32,129 nt of DNA from a virus, in the IMG/VR virus record IMGVR_UViG_3300020057_000108, positions 1-32,129 of that record; one strand, 5' to 3'. The notes below the pieces were generated by a model that saw only the letters and a list, made by a program, of their open reading frames with translations, was not told the DNA's origin and did no database searches. Positions within the stretch are counted from its first letter, which is position 1, and the number at the start of each line of letters is the position of its first letter. Positions 20,922-29,799 of this stretch are shown piece by piece. The translations under genes were made by a program, and so were the position numbers.

Positions 20922-21872
20922 ATGAGTAATTTTGAAAACACTGGCTCCACTGTAAGCGGCTCGGACACGGGAACTGATAGTCAGGATACTGGCACTGGAA
21001 CGGTTGATACCGGCTCTAGCCAAGACACTGGCTCTTCACCCGGCCAGGACACCGGTCAATCCACTCCGGAAGCAAAGGCTCAGGCTCGGAGCTTCAAGGT
21101 CAAGAACGGTAGTTTTGAGCGGGAATTCAAAACCGACGAAGAGATCCAGCATTACCTCGGCCTCGGCGTTGCCTCGGACAAGCGCTTTAAAGAAGCTTCG
21201 GCTGCCTCTGCACAGGCCAAGCAGCAAATTCAGCGTGCCCAGAACTTTTACGACAGAATGAAAAAAGACCCAATGGCGGCTCTGTCAGATCCTGCTCTGG
21301 GCTTGTCAAAGGAGCAGATACGCGAGAATCTTGAGAACTATTACAGAAAAGAGTTCATCGAAGAAGAGAGCCTGACCGCAGAGCAAAAAGAGCTTCGCGA
21401 TCTAAAGTCCTGGAAGAAGGGACAAGAGGACCTCGCCGAGACCGCCAAACAGAAACAGGAGCACGAGACGCACACCGCGCAAACTGAGCATTTTCGTCAG
21501 GCCTTGCAAACAGAGATTATCGCAGGGCTGGAAGCAGCCGATCTCCCTGGCGGACCGTCGAATATTCGAAAAGCTGCATACATACTCCGTCTTGCGGATG
21601 AACGTGGAATCGACTTAACGCCCGCTCAACTCGCTAAAGAGATCCAGTCACAGATCCAGAGTGATGCCGTGGCCGCCTTCAGCAAGGCCAGCGGTGAACA
21701 AATTATCAAAATGCTTGGTGACGACATTATTAATAAAGTGCGAGCTGCCGACGTGGCTCGGTTAAGAGGCGGGCAGGTCCAGCAGCAGCAAAAACAGATT
21801 CAGCAAGCTCAGCCATCGAAGGCGGCCGTGTCGATGGATCAGGTCGCCGACTACTTCGACAAGCTTAAGTAG
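20922..21872 (+). CDS. Head scaffold protein
   Basis: 316 residues, GGAG ribosome site. An acidic Ser/Thr/Gly/Asp-rich disordered N-terminus (~1-55) is followed by a short folded segment (GSFEREFKTDEEIQHYLGLG) and long Gln/Glu/Lys helical regions (~90-290), ending in a Gln-rich stretch and the short helix MDQVADYFDKLK. This composition and the place between portal and capsid are those of scaffolding proteins, which direct prohead assembly and are then removed. No protease motif is present. Confidence 0.82.
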   Translation: MSNFENTGSTVSGSDTGTDSQDTGTGTVDTGSSQDTGSSPGQDTGQSTPEAKAQARSFKVKNGSFEREFKTDEEIQHYLGLGVASDKRFKEASAASAQAKQQIQRAQNFYDRMKKDPMAALSDPALGLSKEQIRENLENYYRKEFIEEESLTAEQKELRDLKSWKKGQEDLAETAKQKQEHETHTAQTEHFRQALQTEIIAGLEAADLPGGPSNIRKAAYILRLADERGIDLTPAQLAKEIQSQIQSDAVAAFSKASGEQIIKMLGDDIINKVRAADVARLRGGQVQQQQKQIQQAQPSKAAVSMDQVADYFDKLK

Positions 21873-21893
21873 GACGCGCTGAGAGGCGACGAA

Positions 21894-22154
21894 ATGAACG
21901 ACGAAGTGAAGCAAGCAAATGACCTGCACGTTCCAAAGCGCGATTGTCCAACGTGCGGAATAACCATCGTTGACCGCATCGCCGCGCTCGAAGCGGAGAA
22001 CAAGCGACTGTGCGCGGCGCTGGAGGGGCTTTCAGTGAAGCTCAATACAATCTCAACCAGAGCCAATACCTACGGTCCAGGGTTTCCGCCGACGTACTCC
22101 GATGCGCTATGGAAGCTGGCGAATGAGGCCCGCGAAGCACTGAAGGGGGAGTAA
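21894..22154 (+). CDS. Small CxxC coiled-coil protein between scaffold and capsid
   Basis: 86 residues. Cys18 and Cys21 (CPTCG) are followed by a coiled coil (IAALEAENKRLCAALEGL, ~28-46) and a C-terminal helix. It starts 22 bases after the scaffold with a GAGAGGCG ribosome region and its stop overlaps the next gene (TAATG). It is not recognised; a half zinc finger that dimerises through the coiled coil is possible. Its position in the head block could mean a morphogenesis role, or it is an inserted accessory gene. Confidence 0.65.
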   Translation: MNDEVKQANDLHVPKRDCPTCGITIVDRIAALEAENKRLCAALEGLSVKLNTISTRANTYGPGFPPTYSDALWKLANEAREALKGE

Positions 22155-22357
22155 TGTTCGGCTACCGACTGATCCACAAGGACGAGTTGAAATTACTGCG
22201 CAGGCTCGAAGCAATGTCTTGGCGGCTACCTACGGCGAACCGCTGGCTCGCCGAGTTTGACTGGCTTCTTAAGCCACTGTGGGAATTCCTAGTCGTGGAC
22301 AATCCGCAGGATGTGCGCGACGTGCGAGAGCAAATGCGAAAAGCCAAACCGACATGA
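22154..22357 (+). CDS. Small Trp-rich hypothetical protein
   Basis: 67 residues, TAATG-coupled to the preceding CxxC protein. Helical, with six Trp including WRLPTANRWLAEFDWLLKPL and a charged C-terminus. Not hydrophobic enough for a membrane span. Function unknown; the pair interrupts the usual scaffold-capsid neighbourhood. Confidence 0.6.
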   Translation: MFGYRLIHKDELKLLRRLEAMSWRLPTANRWLAEFDWLLKPLWEFLVVDNPQDVRDVREQMRKAKPT

Positions 22358-22590
22358 TAAAAAATAGTTTTTAGTTTTTTGCCGTATCTTTATCAGAAGG
22401 GCAAAAAGCCGCTTTCCACTCCGCCTCAGGCGCTTTGCCAACCTGACCGGACCACGGACTGCCAAGCTCGCCCCTCACACAGATTCTCAGTTCCAGCCGC
22501 TGGATGCTTCGCTACCCGGCCTGCAAAGAACCCCGAATCTTCCCAACGCCCCAAATCAAACTTTAAAACAATTTTTCGAGGTTTTTCTTT
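22358..22590 (+). other. Non-coding leader upstream of the major capsid gene
   Basis: 233 bases without a supported gene. The start is AT-rich with T-runs, and TTTTTGCC/GGCAAAAA (about 22375-22405) could make an 8-bp hairpin around a 16-base loop. CGCCTCAGGCG follows. No clear promoter hexamers were found; GAGG at 22579-22582 is the capsid ribosome site. A long leader before the most abundant protein may hold a promoter or an RNA-stability structure. Confidence 0.4.
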
Positions 22591-23820
22591 ATGGCAACTG
22601 CCAATACTCCAGATAGCGTCCCAGGACTCTTTAAGAATGTTTACGAGAAATCCGGCCTTGTAAATGCCTTGCCCGGTTGGGCGCTTTTGCAAGACCGCTT
22701 CAAGTTCAGTGACGCTGACGCCACTGGTGATAAGTACATCATGGGGGTAAGCCTCCAGTACGAACACGGCGCATCTTACGGCCCGTCGAGCGGCGCCAGC
22801 ACGCTACTCACGCTGAATGCGGCCGTAGCCGGATACATCGGCAAAGCCGAAGTCGAAGGCTACCAGATCGTCATGCGTTGCCAGCTCGACTACGCTGCGG
22901 CGTCCAAGGCTAAGGCGAAGGGCGAAAAAGCGTTCGGTCAGGCTTATCAGGCGGTACTCTCCAACTTGAAAGAGTCTATGTCCAAGCGGCTTGAACTGTC
23001 CCTCCTCCGTGGACAGGAGTCGCTCGGCGAAGTCGCCAGCAACAGCACTGGCGCTCTGACCATGGAAGCGGCCGACTGGAGTTCCGCTCAGTGGGCAGGA
23101 ATGAAGGGCGCCGTACTCGAAGCGTTCGACGGCCAGACGGCCTCCGAAACTCAGGATGACGGCGATCTTACGATCAGCGGCATCGACATCAGCGGCAAAA
23201 TCATCACTGTAACTGGAACCTCCAGTGCGGTGGACGGCAACAGCTACCTGAGCTTCAAAGGTGCCCGGACGGCGTCTGCGTATAACGAGTGCGCGGGTCT
23301 TCTCAAGATCCTCTCCAACACTGGTACGCTGTTTGCCTTGTCGGCCACGACCCACGAACTCTGGCAGTCGCAACAGGTCAACGTCGGCGGCGCGTTCAAC
23401 ATGTCCCAGGTCTCTGACGGGGTGATGAAAGCGGTTGCTTTCGGCCTCGTCGGCGATGCTATCTGTTTCGTAAACGAAGATAACTTCAGCGAGCTTCTCA
23501 AGGATGAAGCGGCTCTCCGGGTCTATGATTCGCAGAGTTCGAAGGCCGAACGTGGCAACGAGGGTATCCGCTACAAGATCGGACCGGTTACCGTCGAAAT
23601 CGTGTGCCATCCTTTCATGCCTAAGAGCAGAGCTGCTCTTGTCCCGGCTAAGAAGGTGAAGCGTATCGGTTCGAGCGACATCGTGATGGGCCTCTCTGGC
23701 ATGCCGGAGTTCGCGCTTCACGTCGCTGATAAGAACGCGGTTGAGCTGCGTCTCTTCAGTGACCAGGCGATCTTCCTCATGTGCCCGGCGCAAGGGGTCA
23801 ACTTCCACACTATCTCTTAA
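22591..23820 (+). CDS. Major capsid protein (HK97-fold candidate)
   Basis: 409 residues, with GAGG 8 bases upstream. The N-terminal arm (NTPDSVPGLFKNVYEKSGLV) and the long helix region LDYAAASKAKAKGEKAFGQAYQ fit the E-loop and spine-helix organisation of HK97-type capsid proteins. The middle (about 180-225) looks like an inserted Ig-like beta domain (ISGIDISGKIITVTGTSSAV), and the C-terminus (VTVEIVCHPFMPKSRAALVP, then a short beta tail) resembles the P and A domains. It lies after portal and scaffold and just before a strong terminator. Assignment rests mainly on order, size and pattern. Confidence 0.82.
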   Translation: MATANTPDSVPGLFKNVYEKSGLVNALPGWALLQDRFKFSDADATGDKYIMGVSLQYEHGASYGPSSGASTLLTLNAAVAGYIGKAEVEGYQIVMRCQLDYAAASKAKAKGEKAFGQAYQAVLSNLKESMSKRLELSLLRGQESLGEVASNSTGALTMEAADWSSAQWAGMKGAVLEAFDGQTASETQDDGDLTISGIDISGKIITVTGTSSAVDGNSYLSFKGARTASAYNECAGLLKILSNTGTLFALSATTHELWQSQQVNVGGAFNMSQVSDGVMKAVAFGLVGDAICFVNEDNFSELLKDEAALRVYDSQSSKAERGNEGIRYKIGPVTVEIVCHPFMPKSRAALVPAKKVKRIGSSDIVMGLSGMPEFALHVADKNAVELRLFSDQAIFLMCPAQGVNFHTIS

Positions 23821-23856
23821 GCTTCTCGCCTCGTAGCAGAACGCTTTGAACATATA

Positions 23857-23893
23857 GGGGATCTGGATCGTCTCCAGGTCCCCTTTCCTTTTT
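23857..23893 (+). terminator. Strong rho-independent terminator after the capsid gene
   Basis: GGGGATCTGGA (23857-23867) pairs with TCCAGGTCCCC (23873-23883), 11 bp with one G-U pair, around a 5-base loop, and is followed by TTTCCTTTTT. It ends just before the next gene's GGAG ribosome site, so it probably lowers downstream expression relative to capsid. Confidence 0.88.
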
Positions 23894-23903
23894 AGGAGCC
23901 CCC

Positions 23904-24431
23904 ATGGCTACAATTAAAATTGTCCTCGCAAACTCGGCGCTCAGCAACTCAACCGCTGACCGTGACTACGTCGATGAGGATAAACGCAAGCAGTGCCAAA
24001 TCTTTGGCCAATACCTGAAGGACTTGGCCAGCGGCCTCAAAAAGGGCTCCCTCAAGTATAGCTTCGATCACAACGACACCTCGGCAACGGGCACGGTCAC
24101 CTGCGCCTCTGTTCAAGCGGCGGATACAGTCACCATTGCGGGCACGGTTTTCACGAGCCATGCATCCACTAACACCGCAGCGTTCTTCGCGCTCGGCGCA
24201 AGCGATACTGCGTGCGCGGCCAACCTTGTTCTGGCTATTAATCGCCATGCTACGGTGTCTAAATACGTGCTCGCGTCCAACGTACTCGGGGTCGTGACGA
24301 TTACCTCGATCATCAAGCATGAACTTGGCAACTTGGTTAGCGTGGCCACCAGCGAAAATACCCGCCTAGCGAAAAGTGGAACCGCTTTGACTGCCGGTGC
24401 TTCCACCGCTCCTTCCAGCTTCACCTTTTAA
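23904..24431 (+). CDS. Virion protein with beta domain shared with the tail nozzle protein (head decoration or minor)
   Basis: 175 residues with GGAG ribosome site right after the capsid terminator. The N-terminal ~50 residues are helical and charged. Residues ~60-150 form a beta domain beginning ADTVTIAGTVFTSH and ending VLGVVTITS; the same pattern (NDTVTIAGTTYTAKG ... PGKLLIEEASLGG) occurs inside the nozzle-like protein near 30740-31020. No Cys-rich or catalytic motif. Its place after capsid suggests a decoration or minor head protein, but this is inference. Confidence 0.72.
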   Translation: MATIKIVLANSALSNSTADRDYVDEDKRKQCQIFGQYLKDLASGLKKGSLKYSFDHNDTSATGTVTCASVQAADTVTIAGTVFTSHASTNTAAFFALGASDTACAANLVLAINRHATVSKYVLASNVLGVVTITSIIKHELGNLVSVATSENTRLAKSGTALTAGASTAPSSFTF

Positions 24432-24440
24432 GGAATCACT

Positions 24441-27224
24441 ATGGCTGTGATTTCACCTTATAATGGCCAGAACTACGAGATCCCCGAGGATTCAAACGAA
24501 TCTTGGGCAGGCGAGTTCAAGGTCGATGGACTCCTCATTGCCCTCGCGGCGAACGTGCTCCAGAAGACTGGCGGCCTGTGGACCCTTAGTGGCGAACTAG
24601 ACTTCGGCGCAGCTGCGGGGCTGAAGTCCCTTTATTTCAAGACTAGAACTGCCAGCCCTGCCACTGCAGGTCCATTCCGCCTAGCTGTTTCAGATCAGAT
24701 TAACTGGCGAAACACCGCGAACTCGGCCAACCTAAGCTTAGCGGTAGACGCCAGTGATCGCCTCACCTTCGGGGGCATCGTTCTAGCTGCGGCCGGTGCA
24801 ATCGGCGCCGCTAATACGGTTAGCGTATCGACAGGCACTGCTCCCTCTTGGGCGCTACTCGTAAACGCCAACATTTCTGCCGTTGCCGCAATTGCCTACT
24901 CCAAGCTTGCTCTTGCGGGCGAGATCTTAAACGCGGACATCGCAGCGGCTGCCGCAATAGCCCGGTCGAAGCTTGCATCAGGCACGAACGATCACGTATT
25001 AATAAATAGCGCCGCTGGCGTTATGTCCTCGGAGGCTGCGCTATCCCCTGTGCGCGGCGGAACAGGCGTTGCGAATAACGCGGCTGCCACTACGACCCGT
25101 TCAGGCAACCACGCCCTTACCCTGACCACTACCGCTATCACAAGCGTTACCCTTCCCACTACGGGCACGTTGGCCACCCTCCTGGGAGCGGAAACGCTGT
25201 CTGGTAAGACGTTCTCGGATGCGCTTCAAGTTGCTGAAATCGCCACGCCTACGACCCCCGCTTCCGGCTTTACGAAAATCTATCCTAAAACCGATAACAA
25301 GCTCTACTACCTGAACGATCTTGGAACAGAGACAGAAGTCGGCGCTGGTTCAGGTGGAATTAACTATTGCACGAACAGCGGAGCAGATGGCGACGTTTCA
25401 GGCTGGACTACATACGACGACGGGGCCGCCACACCCGTTGATTTAACGGCTGGAACATTTGACGGGACGTTTGCTCGAACAGCGACACTGCCCCTTCGCG
25501 GCACAGGCTCATTTCTCTATACCCCCTCTGCCCTTGGCGAAGGCGTAGCAACGACAATCACGCCCAACCTCGCTGACTACACGAAGCCGATTCAAATCAG
25601 TTTCGACTACACGTTCGTTACCGCGAATGCAGCCGAAGGCGATTACACGGTTTGGGTATACGACGTAACGAACTCCCAACTTATCCAACCCACCCCGTAC
25701 AAAATCCCCAGTGGAATTGTTGCTGGTCAATATCGGTGGATGGGTCAATTTCAAGCCTCGGCCACTGGCGTCACCTATCGCGTTGCTATCCATCAAGCGG
25801 CGGTCACAAGCGCGCTTCTCAAATTCGATAACGTCGTCATCGGACCGCTGGTTCAGGTCTTCGGCGCACCGATTAGCGAATGGACCGCGTATACGCCTAC
25901 CTGCCTTCTTACGGGCGGAACCAATACGGTGACTGGATTCTGGCGGCGACTAGGCGACACGATAGACGTGCGAATCGACGCCTTGTTCAACCCTGTTTTC
26001 ACTGGTGGTAGTGCTTCCTTCGGCTTGCCGTCAGGGCTTTCGATGGACATAGCAAAACTACCCGGACTTGACGATTCTTCGACCCTTCTTGGGTCAGTTC
26101 GTCACGTTGATACAGGATCCGACTACTACGCCGGGGATGTGGTTTATAGCACAACTACAACCGTCATTGCCCGGCTTTGGGTAGAAGACGCGGGGGCTGC
26201 TTCTGGTCATGTAGCGACTGGAAATTCCATGAGCACCACCGTCCCAATGATCTGGGCGAATAACGACCGGATGCACCTAACATTCTCCGTTCCCATCCTC
26301 GGCTGGGGCTCGTCCGTCGTGATGAGTCAGGACACGGACACGCGAGTTGTTGCGGCGAAGTACACGACTACGGTGGGGACCACGTTTGGCAACGGAACGT
26401 ATAGCGCAGCGTTCCCCTACGCAACTAAAGTGATCGACACGCACAATGCAATGTCTTCTGGCGTGTACACTTGCCCGGTCGCTGGCGTGTACCGCGTCAC
26501 GTCTTCGTTTAAGTCGGCGGCATACGCAGGCGTGGCTGACAGGGCAATCAGACTCGCGGTCTATAAGACCGGCGTTATCGAGTCTGTCGTGGCCTCTGGG
26601 ATGTGCCAAAACACTACGAGCGCGAAGAAAGTCGCCGCCGGTTCCGTCTTGGTTGAATGTCTGGCTGGGGGCACCCTAGACCTTCGCGGTTACTGCGACG
26701 ATGGCGCGATAGCACTAGACGGAAACGCAGACTCCAACTTTGTATGCATCGAACGCATCTCCGGTCCCGCAACGATTGCTGCGAGTGAGACGATCACGGC
26801 TAGGTATAGAACAACAGCGGGCCAGTCAATGGGCCATGGCGCTACAACGCTTATCAATTTTGGCACCAAAGATTGGGACTCGCATGGGTCGGTGACTACC
26901 GGAGCGAGTTGGAAATTCACGGCTCCTTCTGCTGGCAAATTTCAAGTCTCCGTTAGTTCCTCGTTGGCATCGGGTGGCGGCTGGGGAGTAGGGGAGGCGT
27001 TACAGCTAGATATTTTTAAGAACGGCGTAGCCGACAGTGTGCTTTTTTTTAAGCGTACCGAAAGTGCCAATACCAACTCAATCTCTGCCTTCGGCTCGCA
27101 GCAAGTCTCGTTACTTGCCGGGGATTATATAGACATTCGCCTCTACCAGGATTCGGGAGCGGCCATATCTCTCAGCGTGGACGGGACAAGTAACATGGTT
27201 TCCATTTCGAGGATAGCCCAATGA
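24441..27224 (+). CDS. 927-aa modular fibre with tandem C1q-like C-terminal domains
   Basis: AAGGAATC gives the ribosome site. Residues ~1-130 are an attachment region; ~130-250 is Ala/Thr-rich fibre linker (AAIARSKLASGTNDHVLINS, LSPVRGGTGVANN, VTLPTTGTLATLLG); ~305-470 is a jelly-roll, carbohydrate-binding-like module (GWTTYDDGAATPVDLTAGTF ... LLKFDNVVIGPL); ~475-625 is a further beta module; and two C1q/TNF-like sandwiches, ~635-775 and ~780-927, share openings and FTAP/CPVAG 'wall' motifs. Such trimeric modules bind host surface sugars or receptors. It sits in the head gene block rather than beside the other fibre (7640), so it may be a head or collar fibre or a second receptor-binding protein. 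Confidence 0.8.
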   Translation: MAVISPYNGQNYEIPEDSNESWAGEFKVDGLLIALAANVLQKTGGLWTLSGELDFGAAAGLKSLYFKTRTASPATAGPFRLAVSDQINWRNTANSANLSLAVDASDRLTFGGIVLAAAGAIGAANTVSVSTGTAPSWALLVNANISAVAAIAYSKLALAGEILNADIAAAAAIARSKLASGTNDHVLINSAAGVMSSEAALSPVRGGTGVANNAAATTTRSGNHALTLTTTAITSVTLPTTGTLATLLGAETLSGKTFSDALQVAEIATPTTPASGFTKIYPKTDNKLYYLNDLGTETEVGAGSGGINYCTNSGADGDVSGWTTYDDGAATPVDLTAGTFDGTFARTATLPLRGTGSFLYTPSALGEGVATTITPNLADYTKPIQISFDYTFVTANAAEGDYTVWVYDVTNSQLIQPTPYKIPSGIVAGQYRWMGQFQASATGVTYRVAIHQAAVTSALLKFDNVVIGPLVQVFGAPISEWTAYTPTCLLTGGTNTVTGFWRRLGDTIDVRIDALFNPVFTGGSASFGLPSGLSMDIAKLPGLDDSSTLLGSVRHVDTGSDYYAGDVVYSTTTTVIARLWVEDAGAASGHVATGNSMSTTVPMIWANNDRMHLTFSVPILGWGSSVVMSQDTDTRVVAAKYTTTVGTTFGNGTYSAAFPYATKVIDTHNAMSSGVYTCPVAGVYRVTSSFKSAAYAGVADRAIRLAVYKTGVIESVVASGMCQNTTSAKKVAAGSVLVECLAGGTLDLRGYCDDGAIALDGNADSNFVCIERISGPATIAASETITARYRTTAGQSMGHGATTLINFGTKDWDSHGSVTTGASWKFTAPSAGKFQVSVSSSLASGGGWGVGEALQLDIFKNGVADSVLFFKRTESANTNSISAFGSQQVSLLAGDYIDIRLYQDSGAAISLSVDGTSNMVSISRIAQ

Positions 27225-27274
27225 ACCGCTTCGACATAACCAACTGGCTTTCATATGAACGAATCGGAAATTAA
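27221..27274 (+). CDS. Tiny 17-residue linker ORF
   Basis: The ATG overlaps the fibre stop (ATGA), and the frame ends 9 bases before the next start, just upstream of its AAAGGA ribosome site. The product (MNRFDITNWLSYERIGN) is too short to judge. It might only carry ribosomes through to the next gene. Confidence 0.25.
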   Translation: MNRFDITNWLSYERIGN

Positions 27275-27283
27275 AGGAACTTT

Positions 27284-28189
27284 ATGATGAAGCGAAACTA
27301 CGACCCGGCCACACCGATGCTCGAATCTGAGGTAGCACAATCGGCTAATTCGCCCGCTATCGTCCTAGAAGGCGCTCACGGCTATTCGGCGGTGTCAGAG
27401 ATTACGGTTACCACGCCAGCAGCCAAGACATTTGATTCCAAGTCCAAGGCTGTGAGGATTGTGCAGGACCTCACCTACACGGCGGACTCCTTCGGTGCGG
27501 CAGGTAACAGCGTCACGATTGCCTATGTCGCAGGCGGCACGGCAGGGGCCGAAGTTGTAACACTGGTCGGGACTGCCATCTCGGTGTCCATGGAAACCAC
27601 TGTCTCGACCGCTAACCAAATCAAGACCGCTATCGAAGCCTCGGCCCCTGCCGCAGCTCTGGTCGACATCACTGTGTCCGGCAACGGCGCTACGGCGCAG
27701 GTAGCGGCCACCGCGATTGCTCTCGCTGGTGGAAGAGACTCGGAGCTGGAGCTGACCGCAAACACTATCGGCATTCCTGCCCACGGACTGGCCACCGGCT
27801 TGAAGGGCCAGCTGACCACGACTACGACTCTTCCTACCGGCCTCTCGCTCGCCACGGATTACTTCGTGATTGTCGTGGATGCGGCAACTATCAAGCTAGC
27901 TACTTCGCTGGCATTGGCTATCGCTGGCACGGGGTTCGACATCACCGGAGAAGGCGCGGGAGTTCACACGTTTACCTCTACGGCGATTGCGGGCGGCACG
28001 GTAAAACTCCAGGCTTCCATTGATGGAGTTGTTTTCGTCGATGTGGCCGATAGCAGCTCGAATGTCACGGCCACCGCGAACTTTATGTGGAACGTGGACG
28101 CCCCCTACTACAAATACTTCCGAATCGCTCACGCGCTTACCGCAGGGCAGGTTTCCATTAAAGATCGCGCAGTTGTGTGGGGCGAATAA
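27284..28189 (+). CDS. Virion protein with beta-rich repeats (connector or tail region)
   Basis: 301 residues; AAAGGA lies before tandem ATGATG, so starts at 27284 or 27287 are equivalent. After a polar N-terminus come Ala/Thr/Val beta segments (SFGAAGNSVTIAYVAGGTAG, AQVAATAIALAGGRD), a second part with LPTGLSLATDYFVIVVDA and a C-terminal part with VKLQASIDGVVFVDV and YKYFRIAHAL. The composition is that of phage surface or tail structural proteins. It couples to the next gene (TAATG). The exact place in the virion is unknown. Confidence 0.7.
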   Translation: MMKRNYDPATPMLESEVAQSANSPAIVLEGAHGYSAVSEITVTTPAAKTFDSKSKAVRIVQDLTYTADSFGAAGNSVTIAYVAGGTAGAEVVTLVGTAISVSMETTVSTANQIKTAIEASAPAAALVDITVSGNGATAQVAATAIALAGGRDSELELTANTIGIPAHGLATGLKGQLTTTTTLPTGLSLATDYFVIVVDAATIKLATSLALAIAGTGFDITGEGAGVHTFTSTAIAGGTVKLQASIDGVVFVDVADSSSNVTATANFMWNVDAPYYKYFRIAHALTAGQVSIKDRAVVWGE

Positions 28190-28782
28190 TGGACCCGAAA
28201 AAACAAGCAATTGAAGAACTCCTGAAGTTTATCGAAGGTAAAGACGCCGAGAGGATCCGTCCTAAACCGGGTGGGCTCAAAGCTGCCATGGAGGAGACTC
28301 GCAAGGCCATTCCTAAGGAAGTTAAGGGAAGGGCCACTGACCGTGACCGTTTCATTAAGGACGCTCACGCCGAGTCGGATAAATCCGAAGCTGAAGGCGG
28401 CTACGAGCTGGATTCAATCGAGTACGCCGACTGGCTGAAGTCCAAGGGTAAATACGTTCCTGATCTCCCTGAGCTAGAAGAGGCCAGGAAGCCTGACTCC
28501 AACGACGAAGCTGATAAAGAGCCTGACGAAGCTGATAAAGCCCAGCCTTCGGCTGAAGATGATCGAGAAGCTTACGAAGCTTCACGTTCGAGCGCGGATG
28601 AAGATCAAGAAGCCTCCGAGGCGGAAGAAGCTGACGAAGATCGGTCGAAGGCTGAAGATGATCGGTCGAAGGCTGAAGACCTGCTGACTGAGGATCAGTT
28701 GGAAAAGGTCGATGGCCTTCGGGGCAAGTTCACTGACGAAGAGATTGATAAACTGATCGAGTTCTACTCGAAAGATAAATAA
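28189..28782 (+). CDS. Acidic low-complexity protein before the adaptor gene
   Basis: 197 residues from the ATG at 28189 (TAATG coupling); a GTG 12 bases earlier would lie inside the preceding gene. The N-terminal ~95 residues are charged helical. The middle, ~105-165, is extremely acidic Glu/Asp/Ala/Ser repeats including an exact-length 21-bp DNA duplication (28639-28680, DRSKAED twice). The C-terminus, LTEDQLEKVDGLRGKFTDEE, is helical. It resembles an assembly chaperone or scaffold-like protein, but no family is recognised. Its stop overlaps the next start (TAATG). Confidence 0.68.
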   Translation: MDPKKQAIEELLKFIEGKDAERIRPKPGGLKAAMEETRKAIPKEVKGRATDRDRFIKDAHAESDKSEAEGGYELDSIEYADWLKSKGKYVPDLPELEEARKPDSNDEADKEPDEADKAQPSAEDDREAYEASRSSADEDQEASEAEEADEDRSKAEDDRSKAEDLLTEDQLEKVDGLRGKFTDEEIDKLIEFYSKDK

Positions 28783-29672
28783 TGGCGTTCACCACCACAG
28801 AACTTATCGCCGCGATCAAGCAGAGAGGCACGATTGCGACTGCAACTGGGCGTTTTACGAACGCTGTGCTTCTGGCTCTCGCGGACGATGAGATCCGTTC
28901 GGGCATTTTGCCCAAGTTGATCGGCAACCAGCGAGAGGAATTCTTCAAGCATAATCACGACGTGGCTCTTAATGCGACTGGCCTTTATAAAATACCTTCG
29001 CGTTCAACGGCAGCTGCGTTGGCTGACCTGAAGCTGATCGCGTCCGATGGACGTGAATATTCTTTGAAGCAAATCCGCGAAGAGCAGATCACGGATTTCG
29101 ATTTCTCTCCGATTGGCCAGGACGCGTTCTTTTTTAGGGGCAACAGCGTGCAGTTGGTTCCTCGGGCTCCAGCTGGGTACGCAACGCTACGTTTCGGCAT
29201 CAGTATCAGGCCATCTCAGCTCACCGTGCCCGCTGAGGCCGCTCGCATCACAGAAATCGACACAGTGACCAAGATTGTTACGTGTTCGAGCGTCCCAACT
29301 ACGTTCACTGCTTCAACGCTGCTCGACTTGGTGAACTCAAAACCGCATTTTGACTTGCACGCGATGGATCTCGATCCAGTAGCTGTTGTAACTGGAACGA
29401 ACGGAACAATTGAGTTTGCCGCCCTTCCACTTGACCTGGCTGTCGGAGATTACGTTTGCCTGGCCGGTTTTAGTCCAGTTGCTCAAATTCCTCTGGAGTT
29501 TCACGCAATTCTGGCGCAGCGAGTCGCGAACATTGCGATGCGCGTTTTGGGCGACTTCAATGGCTTAAAAGCAGGCCTGGCAGCGGTCGAAGAAATGGAA
29601 GTGGCGGTAGCTGCGCTGACGAGCCCGAGGATCAGTGACGAGCCGAAGAAGATCAACGCGAGGATCTGGTGA
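28782..29672 (+). CDS. Head-tail adaptor/connector candidate
   Basis: 296 residues, TAATG-coupled. The N-terminal ~55 residues (TTELIAAIKQRGTIATATGR, then DDEIRSGILPKLIGNQREEF) form a helical region I recall at the start of portal-adjacent structural proteins in short-tailed phages; it is followed by beta strands and a C-terminal long helix (LAAVEEMEVAVAAL). It lies just before the nozzle-like protein, the adaptor-nozzle order of P22/T7-like tails. No search confirms it; a minor tail protein is the alternative. A 105-bp repeat follows its stop. Confidence 0.65.
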   Translation: MAFTTTELIAAIKQRGTIATATGRFTNAVLLALADDEIRSGILPKLIGNQREEFFKHNHDVALNATGLYKIPSRSTAAALADLKLIASDGREYSLKQIREEQITDFDFSPIGQDAFFFRGNSVQLVPRAPAGYATLRFGISIRPSQLTVPAEAARITEIDTVTKIVTCSSVPTTFTASTLLDLVNSKPHFDLHAMDLDPVAVVTGTNGTIEFAALPLDLAVGDYVCLAGFSPVAQIPLEFHAILAQRVANIAMRVLGDFNGLKAGLAAVEEMEVAVAALTSPRISDEPKKINARIW

Positions 29673-29682
29673 TTTGTTCAAA

Positions 29683-29786
29683 GTCAAGCGGTAATCCGCG
29701 TTGCAACGCGGTGCACGATCCCGTTTAAACGCGCCCCAGTGTACCGCCAGTCGATTCAAACGCCCTGACCTAGGCCACCCCTCAAC
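29683..29786. repeat. Dispersed ~105-bp intergenic repeat, copy B
   Basis: Same-orientation copy of 11194-11298. It occupies nearly all the 127-base gap between the adaptor candidate and the tail gene, ending 14 bases before the tail ATG. TTGCAA and TTTAAA 17 bp apart inside it could be a promoter for the tail gene. Confidence 0.85.
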
Positions 29787-29799
29787 CCTCGAAAGGACT

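Noticed and set aside
22804-23853. 349-codon minus-strand frame opposite the major capsid gene
   Set aside because: Antisense shadow with Arg/His/Asp-rich composition; the plus-strand frame has the ribosome site, terminator and proper order.
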